NCBI RefSeq assembly: GCF_003837865.1
Contig: NZ_RQIS01000030.1
Span: 1 to 38,200, forward strand
Direction of reading: 5' to 3'
Length of the DNA: 38,200 bases
DNA from: Paraburkholderia dinghuensis
Lineage (GTDB): Bacteria > Pseudomonadota > Gammaproteobacteria > Burkholderiales > Burkholderiaceae
Below the pieces are notes generated by a model. It had not been told where the DNA came from and did not search any database. It saw only the letters and a program-made list of their open reading frames with translations. Numbering within the stretch: the stretch's first letter is position 1; each line of letters opens with the position of its first letter. The translations under genes and the position numbers were made by a program. Positions 16,637-25,763 of this stretch are shown piece after piece.

Positions 16637-17806
16637 ATGGCTACGACCGATACCGAGACAGCCCATTCCGTCCGCGAGGCCACCGGTTCCTCGGCCTGGC
16701 GGCTGGTCGCCAGCTTGCTGGCGCAGGCCGACGTGAAGCTCGACGGAACGCGTGCGTGGGACATGCGCGTCCACGACGCGCGCGTGCCCGAGCGTTTGCT
16801 CGCGCTAGGCAATCTCGGTCTCGGCGAGGCCTATATGGACGGCCAGTGGGATTGCGACCGTCTCGACGAATTCTTCGCTCGCGTGCTGCGCGCGCGTCTC
16901 GACGAACAGATCGACCCGGCGCGGCTCGTCTTTCATGCGCTCAAGGCGCGCCTCATGAACCGCCAGACCGCGCGCCGTGCATGGAGGGTGGGGCAGCAGC
17001 ACTACGATCTCGGCAACGCGTTCTATGAGGCGATGCTCGACCGCCGCATGACCTATACGTGCGGCTACTGGTCCGGCGGTGCGACGACGCTGGATGAGGC
17101 GCAGGAAGCGAAGCTCGACCTGATCTGCCGGAAACTCGGTCTCGAACCGGGCATGCGTCTGCTCGACATCGGGTGCGGCTGGGGTAGCCTCATGCGGTTC
17201 GCGGCGGAGCGCTATGGCGTGTCGTGTGTGGGTGTGACGGTTTCGAAGGAGCAGGCGGCCCTCGGCGCCGAGCGCTGCAAGGGGCTGCCTGTCGAGTTCC
17301 GTCTGCAGGACTACCGGGCGCTCGATGAGCGCTTCGACCGCGTCGCGAGCGTGGGCATGTTTGAACACGTCGGCTCAAAGAATCACCGCACGTATATGGA
17401 AGTGGCGCATCGCTGTCTCGCGGATGGTGGTCTCTTTCTGCTGCACACGATCGGCAAGAATCGTCGTGATACGACACCCGATCCGTGGATCGACAAATAC
17501 ATCTTTCCGAACGGCGAGTTGCCTGCCATCAGTCAGATTGCCGACGCTTCGGGCGGCTTGTTCGTCGCCGAGGACCTGCACAATTTCGGCGCCGATTACG
17601 ACCGCACACTGATGGCCTGGCACGCGAACTTCGAGGCGGCGTGGCCGCATTTCGAGGCGCAACTGGGACAGCGTTTTTATCGCATGTGGCGGTACTACCT
17701 GCTTTCGTGCGCCGGCGCGTTCCGCGTGCGCGATATCCAGCTCTGGCAGTGGGTGTTCTCGAAGAAGGGGCTGCTTGGCGGCTACCGGCGGCCTGACCTT
17801 CGTTGA
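16637..17806 (+). CDS. cfa: Cyclopropane-fatty-acyl-phospholipid synthase
   Basis: Converts cis-unsaturated acyl chains of membrane phospholipids to cyclopropane chains with S-adenosylmethionine, which stiffens membranes in stationary phase and under acid stress. The 389 residues match the length of E. coli Cfa. The SAM-binding motif LLDIGCGWGSL lies near residues 175-185, QQHYDLGNAFYE marks the family, and LLSCAGAFRVRDIQLWQWVF near the end holds the conserved cysteine. GGAG seven bases before the ATG is the ribosome binding site. The tandem repeat lies immediately upstream. The enzyme is a membrane-associated cytosolic protein. Confidence 0.96.
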   Translation: MATTDTETAHSVREATGSSAWRLVASLLAQADVKLDGTRAWDMRVHDARVPERLLALGNLGLGEAYMDGQWDCDRLDEFFARVLRARLDEQIDPARLVFHALKARLMNRQTARRAWRVGQQHYDLGNAFYEAMLDRRMTYTCGYWSGGATTLDEAQEAKLDLICRKLGLEPGMRLLDIGCGWGSLMRFAAERYGVSCVGVTVSKEQAALGAERCKGLPVEFRLQDYRALDERFDRVASVGMFEHVGSKNHRTYMEVAHRCLADGGLFLLHTIGKNRRDTTPDPWIDKYIFPNGELPAISQIADASGGLFVAEDLHNFGADYDRTLMAWHANFEAAWPHFEAQLGQRFYRMWRYYLLSCAGAFRVRDIQLWQWVFSKKGLLGGYRRPDLR

Positions 17807-17858
17807 CTGCCAGGCGCGGCGGCTGCCGGGGCGCGCTGCGCGCAAGACGGGCGTCGGA

Positions 17859-18239
17859 TCAACGCAATACAGCTGTGACGGTTGCGATGCCGAGGATCGT
17901 CATGACGAGCGATGCGCAGACATGAATGGCGATCTGTGCGGCCGCCCAGCCGAAGCGGCCATTCTGCAGATGTGAGACGACCTCGGCGGAGAAGGTCGAG
18001 AACGTGGAGAGGCCGCCCATGAGGCCGGTAATGACGAAGAGTCGCCATTCGGGTGCCACGTTGGGGACGCGCGCAAAAAATGCAACAGCGACGCCGACCA
18101 CATAGCCCGCGATCACGTTGGAGGCGAGCGTGCCGAGCGGCATCAAGGGAAAAAGGGTGTTCAGGCGCAGTCCCAGCACCCAGCGCAACAGCGAACCGAG
18201 CGCTCCGCCGATACCGACCGCGAGAATGGACAGATACAT
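17859..18239 (-). CDS. crcB: CrcB/FluC fluoride ion channel
   Basis: A 126-residue inner-membrane protein with four hydrophobic segments and the family motifs GGALGSLLRW, a conserved NVIAG and GGLSTFSTFS, which line the fluoride pore of the antiparallel dimer. It exports fluoride and protects enolase and pyrophosphatase. The ATG at 18239 matches the family start; the open frame upstream does not look coding. In the leader, AGGCCAGC and GCTGGCCT (18267-18287) can form a hairpin, but I do not find the conserved core of the fluoride riboswitch. It converges on cfa. Confidence 0.93.
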   Translation of the reverse strand: MYLSILAVGIGGALGSLLRWVLGLRLNTLFPLMPLGTLASNVIAGYVVGVAVAFFARVPNVAPEWRLFVITGLMGGLSTFSTFSAEVVSHLQNGRFGWAAAQIAIHVCASLVMTILGIATVTAVLR

Positions 18240-18383
18240 GGTGTGAAGAGGTTGAAGGCGCAATGAAGGCCAGCGCGCGGCTGGCCTCGTATCGAGCACG
18301 GAGTTTAGCACCGCCTTTGACGCGCCCGGCACCATGACCCGCCCCCGCGCAACCTCTCCCTTCATGACCGGCCCGCGCGCACG

Positions 18384-19130
18384 TCAGGCCAGACCGCCGT
18401 TTGCGCGCAGCACCTGGCCGTTCACCCACGCGCCGTCCGGGCCTGCGAGAAACGATACGACTGCGGCAATGTCCTCCGGAAGGCCAAGGCGCTGCAGCGG
18501 TGGCATGTTCGTGAACTGGCTGATCTGCTGTTCGGTTTTGCCTTCGAGGAATAGCGCCGTGGCGGTCGGTCCCGGCGCGACGGCGTTCACGGTGATGTTG
18601 CGACCGCGCAGTTCGTTCGCGAAGATCCGCGTGAGGGCCTCCACAGCGGCCTTGCTCGCGCAGTAGAGGCCGTAGGTCGGTCGATTGAGCGCGAGCACGC
18701 TGGTCGAGAAGTTGATGACGCGGCCGCCGTCGGCGAGCCGGGTCGCTGCTTCACGCATCGTGTTCAGCGTGCCACGCACGTTGGTGTCGAATGTTTCGTC
18801 GAAAAGGGCGTTGGTGGATTCGGCGATCGTCGCATTCTTCATGATGCCCGCGTTGTTCACGAGCACCGTGGGCTGGCCGAGTTGCTCCGAGGTCGTTTCG
18901 AACAGGCGCCGCGCGTCCGCGGCGTTCGAGATGTCGGCTTTTACCGCGATCGCGCGCCCGCCTTCTGCGGTGATCTTCGCGACGAGCGCTTCCGCCGGCG
19001 CGGCGCTCGAAGCGTAGTTGACCACGACGGCGTGGCCGTCGCGGGCGAGACGTTCGGCGATCGCCGCGCCGATGCCGCGCGAGGCTCCGGTGACAATGGC
19101 AACGCTGTGTGCAGTCGAGGAGGAGTTCAT
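18384..19130 (-). CDS. Short-chain dehydrogenase/reductase (SDR)
   Basis: A classical SDR of 248 residues: nucleotide-binding TGASRGIG at about residues 14-21, the structural NNAG, and the catalytic YCASK with an upstream serine (INFSTS). The arginine after TGAS and the VNYASS end of the second strand suggest NADP(H) preference. It oxidises or reduces an unknown hydroxyl/keto substrate; the sequence resembles 3-oxoacyl-ACP-reductase-like and glucose-dehydrogenase-like members. The ATG at 19130 (MNSSSTAH) is chosen because the Rossmann fold begins just after it. It is a single gene with no evident operon partner. Confidence 0.9.
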   Translation of the reverse strand: MNSSSTAHSVAIVTGASRGIGAAIAERLARDGHAVVVNYASSAAPAEALVAKITAEGGRAIAVKADISNAADARRLFETTSEQLGQPTVLVNNAGIMKNATIAESTNALFDETFDTNVRGTLNTMREAATRLADGGRVINFSTSVLALNRPTYGLYCASKAAVEALTRIFANELRGRNITVNAVAPGPTATALFLEGKTEQQISQFTNMPPLQRLGLPEDIAAVVSFLAGPDGAWVNGQVLRANGGLA

Positions 19131-19711
19131 GATCGGTATCCTGTGTGAGGGGGAGTAACGGAGCCGATCATGAACGAGATCGCTCAATTGATCATCGTGC
19201 TGTGATTGGTTTGATTATTCCATTCCGATTAACAATGCCGCCTCGCACTCGGAGGCCATGATCAGCGAGGCTCGCGTCAGCCGCATCTTTGTTGGCGCGT
19301 CGCGGATCGCAGTTGTCGGACCCGATCGCGGGGGCTTTCGCCAGTCCGTTGACCGGTTCTGGTCGGCACACCGTGTCGTGCGATCCGTTGCAGGTCGCGC
19401 GGCCGGCGCGAGAGGCCGCGTCGGAATCGTCAGTCTGGTCAATCCCATATGATTCGCACGTCGAATTTAAAACCGCCTCGGACGTTACGGCCGGAAATGG
19501 GTTCGACAAAATAACGGCTGCAACCCGACTGCGTGAACTTCGCAAAGTCTCTGCGGCGCGCACTCGGCACAGTTCAGATCCCCGGGAGCAAGTACCGACG
19601 GCCTTATGATGCGTCGCGTCATGCCATGCCTCAGCGTGCGGGCGGCACGGTGGAGTCCTGAAGCGGATAGGCTGTAGAATGGCCTCGTCCACTCACGGTG
19701 CCGGCCTGCGC
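19131..19711. other. Divergent intergenic region before lutABC
   Basis: About 580 bases between the SDR gene and lutA. Short frames exist on both strands but none has motifs or initiation signals. It should contain the lut promoter, which I cannot place with confidence. No lut regulator gene (LutR/GntR type) is present here. Confidence 0.5.
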
Positions 19712-20455
19712 ATGAAAGTCGCTCTTTTCATTCCGTGCTTCATCGATGTGTTCTATCCCGAGGTGGGAATCGCCACACTCGAACTGCTGGAGCGGTTCGG
19801 CTGCGAGGTCGATTACCCGCCCGACCAGACCTGCTGCGGCCAGCCCATGGCCAACTCCGGGGCACAGGCCGAGGCCGCCGGTGTCGAGCGCGTGTTCGCG
19901 CGCAACTTTGCGGGCTACGACTATATCGTCGCGCCGTCGGCGAGTTGTGTGAACCACGTGCGTGACCATCTCACGGCCATCGAACAGACCGACGAGGTGC
20001 GTAAGGTTCGCGCGTCGGCATATGAACTGGTGGAATTCCTCCATGACGTGCTTGGCGTACGCGAGTTTCCGTGGGCCGAGTTTCCCTGGCGCGTGGGACT
20101 GCACAACAGTTGCAGCGCGCTGCGCCACCTGAACGAGGCGTCCGTTTCGGAGGTGGCCGGCGAACCGTTCAACAAGCCGCTTGCGCTGCTGCGCGGTGTG
20201 AAGGGCATCGAGTTCGTGAGCCCTAAGCGGCCTGACGAATGCTGCGGTTTCGGCGGCACGTTCGCGGTGACCGAGGAAGCCGTTTCGGTGCGCATGGGTC
20301 AGGACAAGGTCGTCGATCATGTCGGCGCCGGCGCGCAATACATCGTCTCGGGCGACATGTCGTGCCTCATGCATCAGCAAGGCTGCGCCGAACGCATGAA
20401 CGCCGACGTGCGCTTCATCCACATTGCGCAGGTGCTCAACGGAGCCCGGGAATGA
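19712..20455 (+). CDS. lutA: Lactate utilization protein A, (Fe-S)-binding CCG-domain subunit
   Basis: First gene of the lutABC operon, whose three products together oxidise L-lactate to pyruvate. From MKVALFIPCFIDVFYPE the protein has 247 residues with two cysteine-rich CCG repeats, the second half of each seen as TCCGQPMANSG and ECCGFGGTF, which bind an iron-sulfur or heterodisulfide-reductase-like centre. The start MKV matches the family; an ATG at 19679 with AGG upstream would add 11 residues and is possible. The stop overlaps the lutB start (ATGA). Confidence 0.93.
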   Translation: MKVALFIPCFIDVFYPEVGIATLELLERFGCEVDYPPDQTCCGQPMANSGAQAEAAGVERVFARNFAGYDYIVAPSASCVNHVRDHLTAIEQTDEVRKVRASAYELVEFLHDVLGVREFPWAEFPWRVGLHNSCSALRHLNEASVSEVAGEPFNKPLALLRGVKGIEFVSPKRPDECCGFGGTFAVTEEAVSVRMGQDKVVDHVGAGAQYIVSGDMSCLMHQQGCAERMNADVRFIHIAQVLNGARE

Positions 20456-21846
20456 AACGCGTCGAACATGCGAAGCTGGCCGGGGACTTTCTGCTTCGGC
20501 CGGAGCACGTCGAGTTCCACGACAAGCGACTGTGGGACCTGCGCACCAAACGCGATGCCCAGGCCCATGCCATCCCCGAGTGGGAAACGCTGCGCTCGCT
20601 CGCGTCGGCGATCAAGGAACACACGCTCTCGCACCTGGCCGACTATCTCGACCAGTTCTCGCGCAATGCCGAGGCAAACGGCGTGCAGGTCCACTGGGCC
20701 GATACGGCCGAGGAGCACAACGAGATCGTCTACCGCCTGCTGAGCGAGCGCGGCATGACGGGCCTCGTGAAGAGCAAGTCGATGCTGACCGACGAATGCG
20801 CGATGCGCCCGTATCTGGAATCGCGCGGCATCTCGGTGATGGAGACGGACCTCGGCGAGCGCATCCAGCAGCTCGACGGGCAGCCGCCGAGCCACATCGT
20901 CGTCCCCGCCGTTCACAAACTACGCGGGGATGTGGCCGAGGTCTTCAGCCGCACGATCGGTACCGATCCGCACAACAGTGACATCCACTATCTCGCCGAA
21001 AGCCAGCGCATGAACACGCGGCCCTGGTTCGTGCGCGAGAAGACGGCCGGCATGACGGGCTGCAACTTCGCGGTCGCCGAAACGGGCACTGTCGTGGTGT
21101 GCACGAACGAAGGCAACGCCGATCTGTCGTCGAACATGACGCCGTTGCACATCGTATCGATGGGTATCGAGAAGCTGATTCCGCGCGTCTCGGACCTCGG
21201 CGTGTTCATCCGCATGCTTTCGCGTAGCGCGCTGGGTTCGCCGATCACGCAGTACACGTCGCACTTTCGCGCCCCGCGCGAGGGCGCGCAGATGCATTTC
21301 GTCATCGTCGACAATGGCCGCTCGGAGCGGCTCAAGATGCCGGATTTCTGGTACTCGCTCAAATGCATCCGCTGCGGCGCGTGCATGAACACGTGCCCGG
21401 TCTACCGGCGTAGCGGTGGGCTTTCGTACGGGAGCACGTATGCGGGGCCGATCGGCGCGATCATCAATCCCACGTTCGACCTGAAGCGCTTCAGCGCGTT
21501 ACCGTTCGCTTCGACGCTCAACGGAAGCTGCACGAACGTCTGCCCCGTGAAGATCAATATCCACGAGCAGATCTATCAATGGCGTCAGGTGATCGCCGAG
21601 CAACACGAGGTGCCGTTCGTCAAGCGGGAAGTGATCAAGATGGCGTCGCGGCTGATGTCGAGCCCCACGCTCTATCGTGCGGCCACGGCTTCCGTCGATG
21701 GCGCCTTGCGTCGTCTGCCGCATTTCGTGCTGTACAACCCGCTCAATATCTGGGGGCGGCAGCGCGAATTGCCGCGCGCGCCGAGGACCACCTTCCACGC
21801 GTGGTACAAGAAAAACCGTGAAGGAGGCGGCCGTGGCGAATCGTGA
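20452..21846 (+). CDS. lutB: Lactate utilization protein B, iron-sulfur protein
   Basis: The 464-residue middle subunit. It has an N-terminal LUD domain and a ferredoxin-like region with CIRCGACMNTCPVYR, plus a second cluster segment GSCTNVCPVKI, which together bind two [4Fe-4S] centres for electron transfer in lactate oxidation. Its ATG overlaps the lutA stop (ATGA), and lutC starts 14 bp before its end, so the three are co-translated. The full family length and all cluster cysteines are present. Confidence 0.95.
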   Translation: MKRVEHAKLAGDFLLRPEHVEFHDKRLWDLRTKRDAQAHAIPEWETLRSLASAIKEHTLSHLADYLDQFSRNAEANGVQVHWADTAEEHNEIVYRLLSERGMTGLVKSKSMLTDECAMRPYLESRGISVMETDLGERIQQLDGQPPSHIVVPAVHKLRGDVAEVFSRTIGTDPHNSDIHYLAESQRMNTRPWFVREKTAGMTGCNFAVAETGTVVVCTNEGNADLSSNMTPLHIVSMGIEKLIPRVSDLGVFIRMLSRSALGSPITQYTSHFRAPREGAQMHFVIVDNGRSERLKMPDFWYSLKCIRCGACMNTCPVYRRSGGLSYGSTYAGPIGAIINPTFDLKRFSALPFASTLNGSCTNVCPVKINIHEQIYQWRQVIAEQHEVPFVKREVIKMASRLMSSPTLYRAATASVDGALRRLPHFVLYNPLNIWGRQRELPRAPRTTFHAWYKKNREGGGRGES

Positions 21847-22420
21847 AGCTTTCCTCGCACGCGTGCGCGACGCCCAACCGGACGCGCGCGATCTGCCCGA
21901 GGTGCCGCTTTTCGGGGGGCCTGCTGGCGACCTGCGCGAGCGCTTCGAGGCCGCGCTCAAGCTGATGGGTGGCCGCGTTGCGGAAGCGACTTCGGGCGAG
22001 GCGGTTCTCGCGCTGATCAGTGAACGCTTCGGCGCGCGCGCGGAGATCGCTTCGGCGGCGCCGGAAGTGCCGGGTACACGCGCTATTTCCGCAGCCACTG
22101 TGCCCGCATCGCTCGAAGACGTCGACGTGGGCGTCGTGCGCGCGCGCTTCGGCGTCGCGGAGACGGGCTCTGTGTGGCTGAGCGAGCGCGAGTATGTCGT
22201 CAATGCGCTTGGCTATATCGTGCAGCATCTGATCGTGCTGCTCGATCCCGCTCAAATCGTCGCGGGCCTGCAGCATGCATACCGGCGCGACGACTTTCGC
22301 GGCGCGCGTTTCGCGGCGCTCGTGACCGGGCCGTCCGCTACCGCGGACATCGAAGGCGTGCTGATTCAGGGCGCGCAAGGGGTGCGGTCGCTGACCGTGG
22401 TGTGGCTGCCGGCGTCGTGA
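21833..22420 (+). CDS. lutC: Lactate utilization protein C, LUD domain
   Basis: The 195-residue last subunit, with the LUD-domain stretch ARFGVAETGSVWLSE and a C-terminal GPSATADIEGVLIQGAQG that is characteristic of LutC/YkgG. The start is the GTG at 21833: AAGGAGG lies five bases upstream and the reading inside lutB would otherwise be a long overlap. It completes the lactate-oxidation complex; no lactate permease gene is in the window. Confidence 0.94.
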   Translation: MANREAFLARVRDAQPDARDLPEVPLFGGPAGDLRERFEAALKLMGGRVAEATSGEAVLALISERFGARAEIASAAPEVPGTRAISAATVPASLEDVDVGVVRARFGVAETGSVWLSEREYVVNALGYIVQHLIVLLDPAQIVAGLQHAYRRDDFRGARFAALVTGPSATADIEGVLIQGAQGVRSLTVVWLPAS

Positions 22421-22643
22421 CGACATAGTCGCACCCGTGTGCGCATCGCTGGCGGTGCGCTTGCCAGGACAATCCCACGAAGGCCCGCCGAGCACACAGG
22501 TGAGCCATGTCCGAAGTGAAGTCCGCGATCCTCGTGTTCGTGCTGCTGCTGGGCGGCACGGGCATCGGCACACTGTTGCGAAATCAGCCGTTCGTTGCGC
22601 TAGACTCCCAGGTCGGGTTATCGATGAGAACGAGGAGGTGCGG

Positions 22644-23093
22644 ATGCTGCGCAAGACGCTCAATGCATCGCGGTTGCAGGAAGAGGTGAGCCGCCGCTTG
22701 CACAAGCTGCAGGAAGTGATCGACGACGGCGTGAAGTTCACCGTGCCGCGTCCGCAACTTCAGCCTGCCGACCGGGCGGGCTGCAACTGGACGATGAAGC
22801 ATTTCGGCAACGCGGCCGGTTTCGAGTCGAGCATCGCGGGCGTGCTCGCGAAAGTGCAGGCCGAGTACAACCTGGCGGTGGACGACGACGATATGGAGGC
22901 GGGTGCAGGCGACTCGTTCGGCGGATCGAAGTCGTCTGGCGCGGCGAATCCGTTCGGCGAGGCCGCGGGTCCTTCGAAGGCGGCCAATCCGTTTGGCGAT
23001 TCGTCGCCCGCAAAGTCCGGCGATCCGTTCGGCGGCGACGATGTGTCAAGCCCCGCGCCGAAGCGGTCCGGTAACCCTTTCGGAGACGATTGA
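22644..23093 (+). CDS. Conserved hypothetical protein with NPFG repeats
   Basis: No known function. The ATG at 22644 has GGAGG five bases upstream, giving 149 residues. The first 75 look like a folded, conserved domain (LNASRLQEEVSRRLHKLQ, then CNWTMKHFGN). The rest is a low-complexity acidic tail with a repeated NPFG[D/E] or DPFGG motif: NPFGEA, NPFGDS, DPFGGD and a final NPFGDD. The tail is Gly/Ser/Ala-rich and probably disordered. It follows lutC after 220 bp on the same strand but need not be related to it. Confidence 0.75.
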   Translation: MLRKTLNASRLQEEVSRRLHKLQEVIDDGVKFTVPRPQLQPADRAGCNWTMKHFGNAAGFESSIAGVLAKVQAEYNLAVDDDDMEAGAGDSFGGSKSSGAANPFGEAAGPSKAANPFGDSSPAKSGDPFGGDDVSSPAPKRSGNPFGDD

Positions 23094-23148
23094 GAAGGGG
23101 AGACGGCGACGCGCGCCACCATTGCGAATCGCGCGCGTCGTCTCGCGA

Positions 23149-24507
23149 TCAGCTTTCGTCGGCAGCGGCCTTGGCACGCGTGCGGCGGGGGCGTGAGGTG
23201 GTTTTCTTCGCCGCGGGCGCTTCTGCTGCGGATTCGGGAGAGGGCGCTTCGCCCACCGGCTGCGGGGTGGGTTTCTTGCGCGCGGCGCTCTTGCGCGGAG
23301 CCGTTTTGCGGGCACGGCGCGGGGCGGCGGCCGTATCGGTGCCGCTTTGCGTTGGTCCGGCCGTGTGTTCGGCGCTTGTCGCTTCAGATTCGACGTGAGC
23401 GGCGGTGAGTGCCGCCTCGCCAAAGGGCAGGGCGGTTTGTCCCGCGTGCGCTTCGCCCGCTTCGCTCGCGGGCGTTTCCGCGTGGTCCTGAGACGCGGTG
23501 ACGCTCGCCTCTTGCGCTGCTTCGCGGCCGCCGCGCCTCCCCTTGCCGCGTCCCTTGCCGCGGCCGCGCGATTCTTCGCTGCGTGCGGCCCCGGTTTCAC
23601 CGGCGGGTTGGGCCGCGGTCACCGGCACCTCGACGACGGCGGGCGCTGGCTGGCTCGTGCGCGTTACATACGCACCCGACTTCTCGTCGCGGCCCACTTC
23701 GAGCAGCCCGCGTGCCTGCGCCTCGTCGAGCAGATTGCCGAACGCGCGGAAGCCGTAGCGCGTCTCGTTGAAATCGGGGCGGCGCCGCTTGATCGCGCTC
23801 TTCAATACCGAAGCCCAGATCTTGCCGCTGTCGCCGCGCTCCAGCACGAGCGCATCGAGCGTTTCGACGGCGAGTGCGATCGCCTTCGATTTGCGTTCCT
23901 CCGACTTGCGCTCTTCGGTGTCCGCCTTCGGCTGGCGATCTTCGCCGGCGGGGCGCTTTGAGCCCGCGCTGCCGTCGCGCTTCGCGGCGCCGCGCGACGG
24001 TTCGCGAGCGAGTTCGCGCACCAGATCGTCGTAGAAGATGAACTCGTCGCAGTTGGCAACGAGCAGGTCGGACGTCGAATTTTTCACGCCAACGCCGATC
24101 ACCTTCTTCGCGTTCTCGCGCAGCTTCGAGACGAGCGGCGAGAAGTCGGAGTCGCCGCTCACGATCACAAACGTGTCGACGTGCGACTTCGTATAGCAGA
24201 GATCGAGCGCGTCGACGACGAGCCGGATATCGGCGGAATTCTTGCCCGACTGGCGCACGTGCGGGATTTCGATCAGCTCGAAGCTCGCCTCGTGCATCGA
24301 CGCCTTGAAGGCCTTGTAGCGCTCCCAGTCGCAGTAGGCTTTCTTCACGACGATGCTGCCTTTGAGCAAGAGCCGCTCGAGCACGGGCTTGATATCGAAG
24401 CGGTCGATCTTCGCGTCGCGCACGCCGAGTGCGACGTTCTCGAAGTCGCAGAACACCGCCATGCTGACATTTTCTTGAGGGGAGGCCATGTGATTCGTTC
24501 GTTTCAT
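23149..24507 (-). CDS. NYN/LabA-like PIN-fold RNase with OST-HTH (LOTUS) domain
   Basis: The 452-residue protein starts with a NYN domain: AVFCDFENVALG (metal-binding Asp), then NSADIRLVVDAL and VSGDSDFSPLV, the acidic residues of the PIN-like nuclease site. An OST-HTH/LOTUS domain (residues about 220-290, ending NETRYGFRAFGNLLD) follows. The last 150 residues are low complexity, rich in Ala, Lys and Arg, with RGRGKGRGKGRRGGR and lysine-rich clusters that suit RNA binding. The likely role is cutting or sequestering RNA in the cytoplasm; the target is unknown. The ATG at 24507 and one at 24489 are both possible. Confidence 0.88.
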   Translation of the reverse strand: MKRTNHMASPQENVSMAVFCDFENVALGVRDAKIDRFDIKPVLERLLLKGSIVVKKAYCDWERYKAFKASMHEASFELIEIPHVRQSGKNSADIRLVVDALDLCYTKSHVDTFVIVSGDSDFSPLVSKLRENAKKVIGVGVKNSTSDLLVANCDEFIFYDDLVRELAREPSRGAAKRDGSAGSKRPAGEDRQPKADTEERKSEERKSKAIALAVETLDALVLERGDSGKIWASVLKSAIKRRRPDFNETRYGFRAFGNLLDEAQARGLLEVGRDEKSGAYVTRTSQPAPAVVEVPVTAAQPAGETGAARSEESRGRGKGRGKGRRGGREAAQEASVTASQDHAETPASEAGEAHAGQTALPFGEAALTAAHVESEATSAEHTAGPTQSGTDTAAAPRRARKTAPRKSAARKKPTPQPVGEAPSPESAAEAPAAKKTTSRPRRTRAKAAADES

Positions 24508-24733
24508 CTACAGTTCGAGCGCACATGATAGCCCGTCGAGCGCGGGCGGGGCGGGATCGGCGGCACAGCGCCCGTGGCCGGCTACACATTTCGTTTACGT
24601 GGCGGGGATACTCGACGCGTCGGGCCGTTGCAAACGCAAGCACGACGTGTAGGCAAGCCGCGTGCTTTACCACGAAACAAGTCGCGTTCGACGAGCTATT
24701 GGCCCAGCGCCCCACCGATGCAGAACCCCCCCC

Positions 24734-25639
24734 CTAGGTGCGCCGCGCGGTTTCTGTTGGCTTGGGGGGTGTGCCAGGTGTCGCGTACCCGAGCAGGGCG
24801 CTCGCGGCAGCAGCCTCGCGGCGCAGCGCAACGGCTATGGGTCCATCGGGCGACGCATCGAATCCGCCCGTCGCACCGAGTGCCGTGAGCACCGCGCAGA
24901 GCTTGCCGGTGTGATCGAAAAGCGGCGCGGAGACCGCGCTGATTCCCTTGAGGTTCGTGTCCGTCACGCTCGCGCACTGTGTGGCCTGCACGCTGCGCCG
25001 CAACGCGCCAATCGGATCGACGCTGTCGAGCTGTGCGCGCAGCGAGGCTTCGGCCTGCGAGAGCTCGTCTTCGGCCTGCACGAGCACGCGCGTGTCGTCG
25101 AGCAGCCCGAGAAATACGCGTCCCGTCGACGACCACAGCAGCGACATCACCGAACCCACGCGCACGTTCACCGTCACGGGCAGCCCGGGTTCCTCGAAGC
25201 GAATGATCGTCGGCCCCATGTTGCCCATCACCGCGACGAACGTCGTGACCTCTAGCTGTTCGCGCAGGCGCACGAGCGCAGGCTCGGCGATCCGCACGGG
25301 GTCGGCCTGACGCATCGCCGCCACGCCGATCATCAGCGCCTCAGGACCCAGCAGATATTGCTGTGAGCCTGTGTCTTGCGCAACGAAACCTTCGTCGATC
25401 AGGCTAGCCAGATAGCGATGCACCTTCGCGGGACTCTCACCCACGTAAGCGGCAAGGCCCGTGAGACTCGCGCGGCCACCGAGGCGCGCGAGGCCCTTTA
25501 GCACGGCCATACCGGTTTGCGCGGACTGAACGCGCTGACGTCGCTCGCGAGCCGCGCCGGCGGTGGATGTGCTGCCTTGCGGCTTCTTCGCGTCGCTGGC
25601 GCGAGCGACGGAAACTGCGGAATCAGGGACGGTTTTCAT
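24734..25639 (-). CDS. IclR-family transcriptional regulator
   Basis: A 301-residue regulator with an N-terminal winged helix (about residues 40-100: QTGMAVLKGLARLGG, then VGESPAKVHRYLASL) and a C-terminal effector-binding GAF-like domain with SSTGRVFLGLL and GISAVSAPLFDH. It is transcribed divergently from the P450 gene with only 124 bp between them, which strongly suggests it controls that gene and its own. An inverted repeat in this gap is the likely operator. The stop codon abuts a run of nine C residues (24726-24734). The inducer is unknown. Confidence 0.9.
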   Translation of the reverse strand: MKTVPDSAVSVARASDAKKPQGSTSTAGAARERRQRVQSAQTGMAVLKGLARLGGRASLTGLAAYVGESPAKVHRYLASLIDEGFVAQDTGSQQYLLGPEALMIGVAAMRQADPVRIAEPALVRLREQLEVTTFVAVMGNMGPTIIRFEEPGLPVTVNVRVGSVMSLLWSSTGRVFLGLLDDTRVLVQAEDELSQAEASLRAQLDSVDPIGALRRSVQATQCASVTDTNLKGISAVSAPLFDHTGKLCAVLTALGATGGFDASPDGPIAVALRREAAAASALLGYATPGTPPKPTETARRT

Positions 25640-25711
25640 GGCGCGATTCTAAGCGGGCAGATGGGCTGGGCGGCGGCCACGGTGCTTGCACGTTAACCCC
25701 AATCTCTGCAT

Positions 25712-25740
25712 TACGCAATGCGTATTAGAGTTACGCAAAA
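25712..25740. promoter_or_regulatory. Candidate IclR operator between regulator and P450
   Basis: TACGCA-A-TGCGTA at 25712-25724 is a perfect inverted repeat with a one-base centre, and a third half-site TTACGCAA follows at 25731-25738, one turn further on. The position, 25-50 bp before the P450 ATG, fits binding by the divergently encoded IclR protein. Confidence 0.6.
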
Positions 25741-25763
25741 CATAATTGCGATGAGGTTGCACG

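Noticed and set aside
16399..17028. Plus-strand frame reading through the tandem repeat as GFQS repeats
   Set aside because: The repeat stays open only because its unit is 12 bp, and the frame then runs out of phase through cfa.
18240..18340. Fluoride riboswitch before crcB
   Set aside because: There is a hairpin, but the conserved crcB-motif core was not found by eye.
22507..22689. Small frame with a hydrophobic start (MSEVKSAILVFVLLLGG) before the NPFG gene
   Set aside because: The hydrophobic start is suggestive of a small membrane protein, but the second half turns into Arg/Cys-rich sequence in the shadow of the next gene, and the ribosome binding site is weak.
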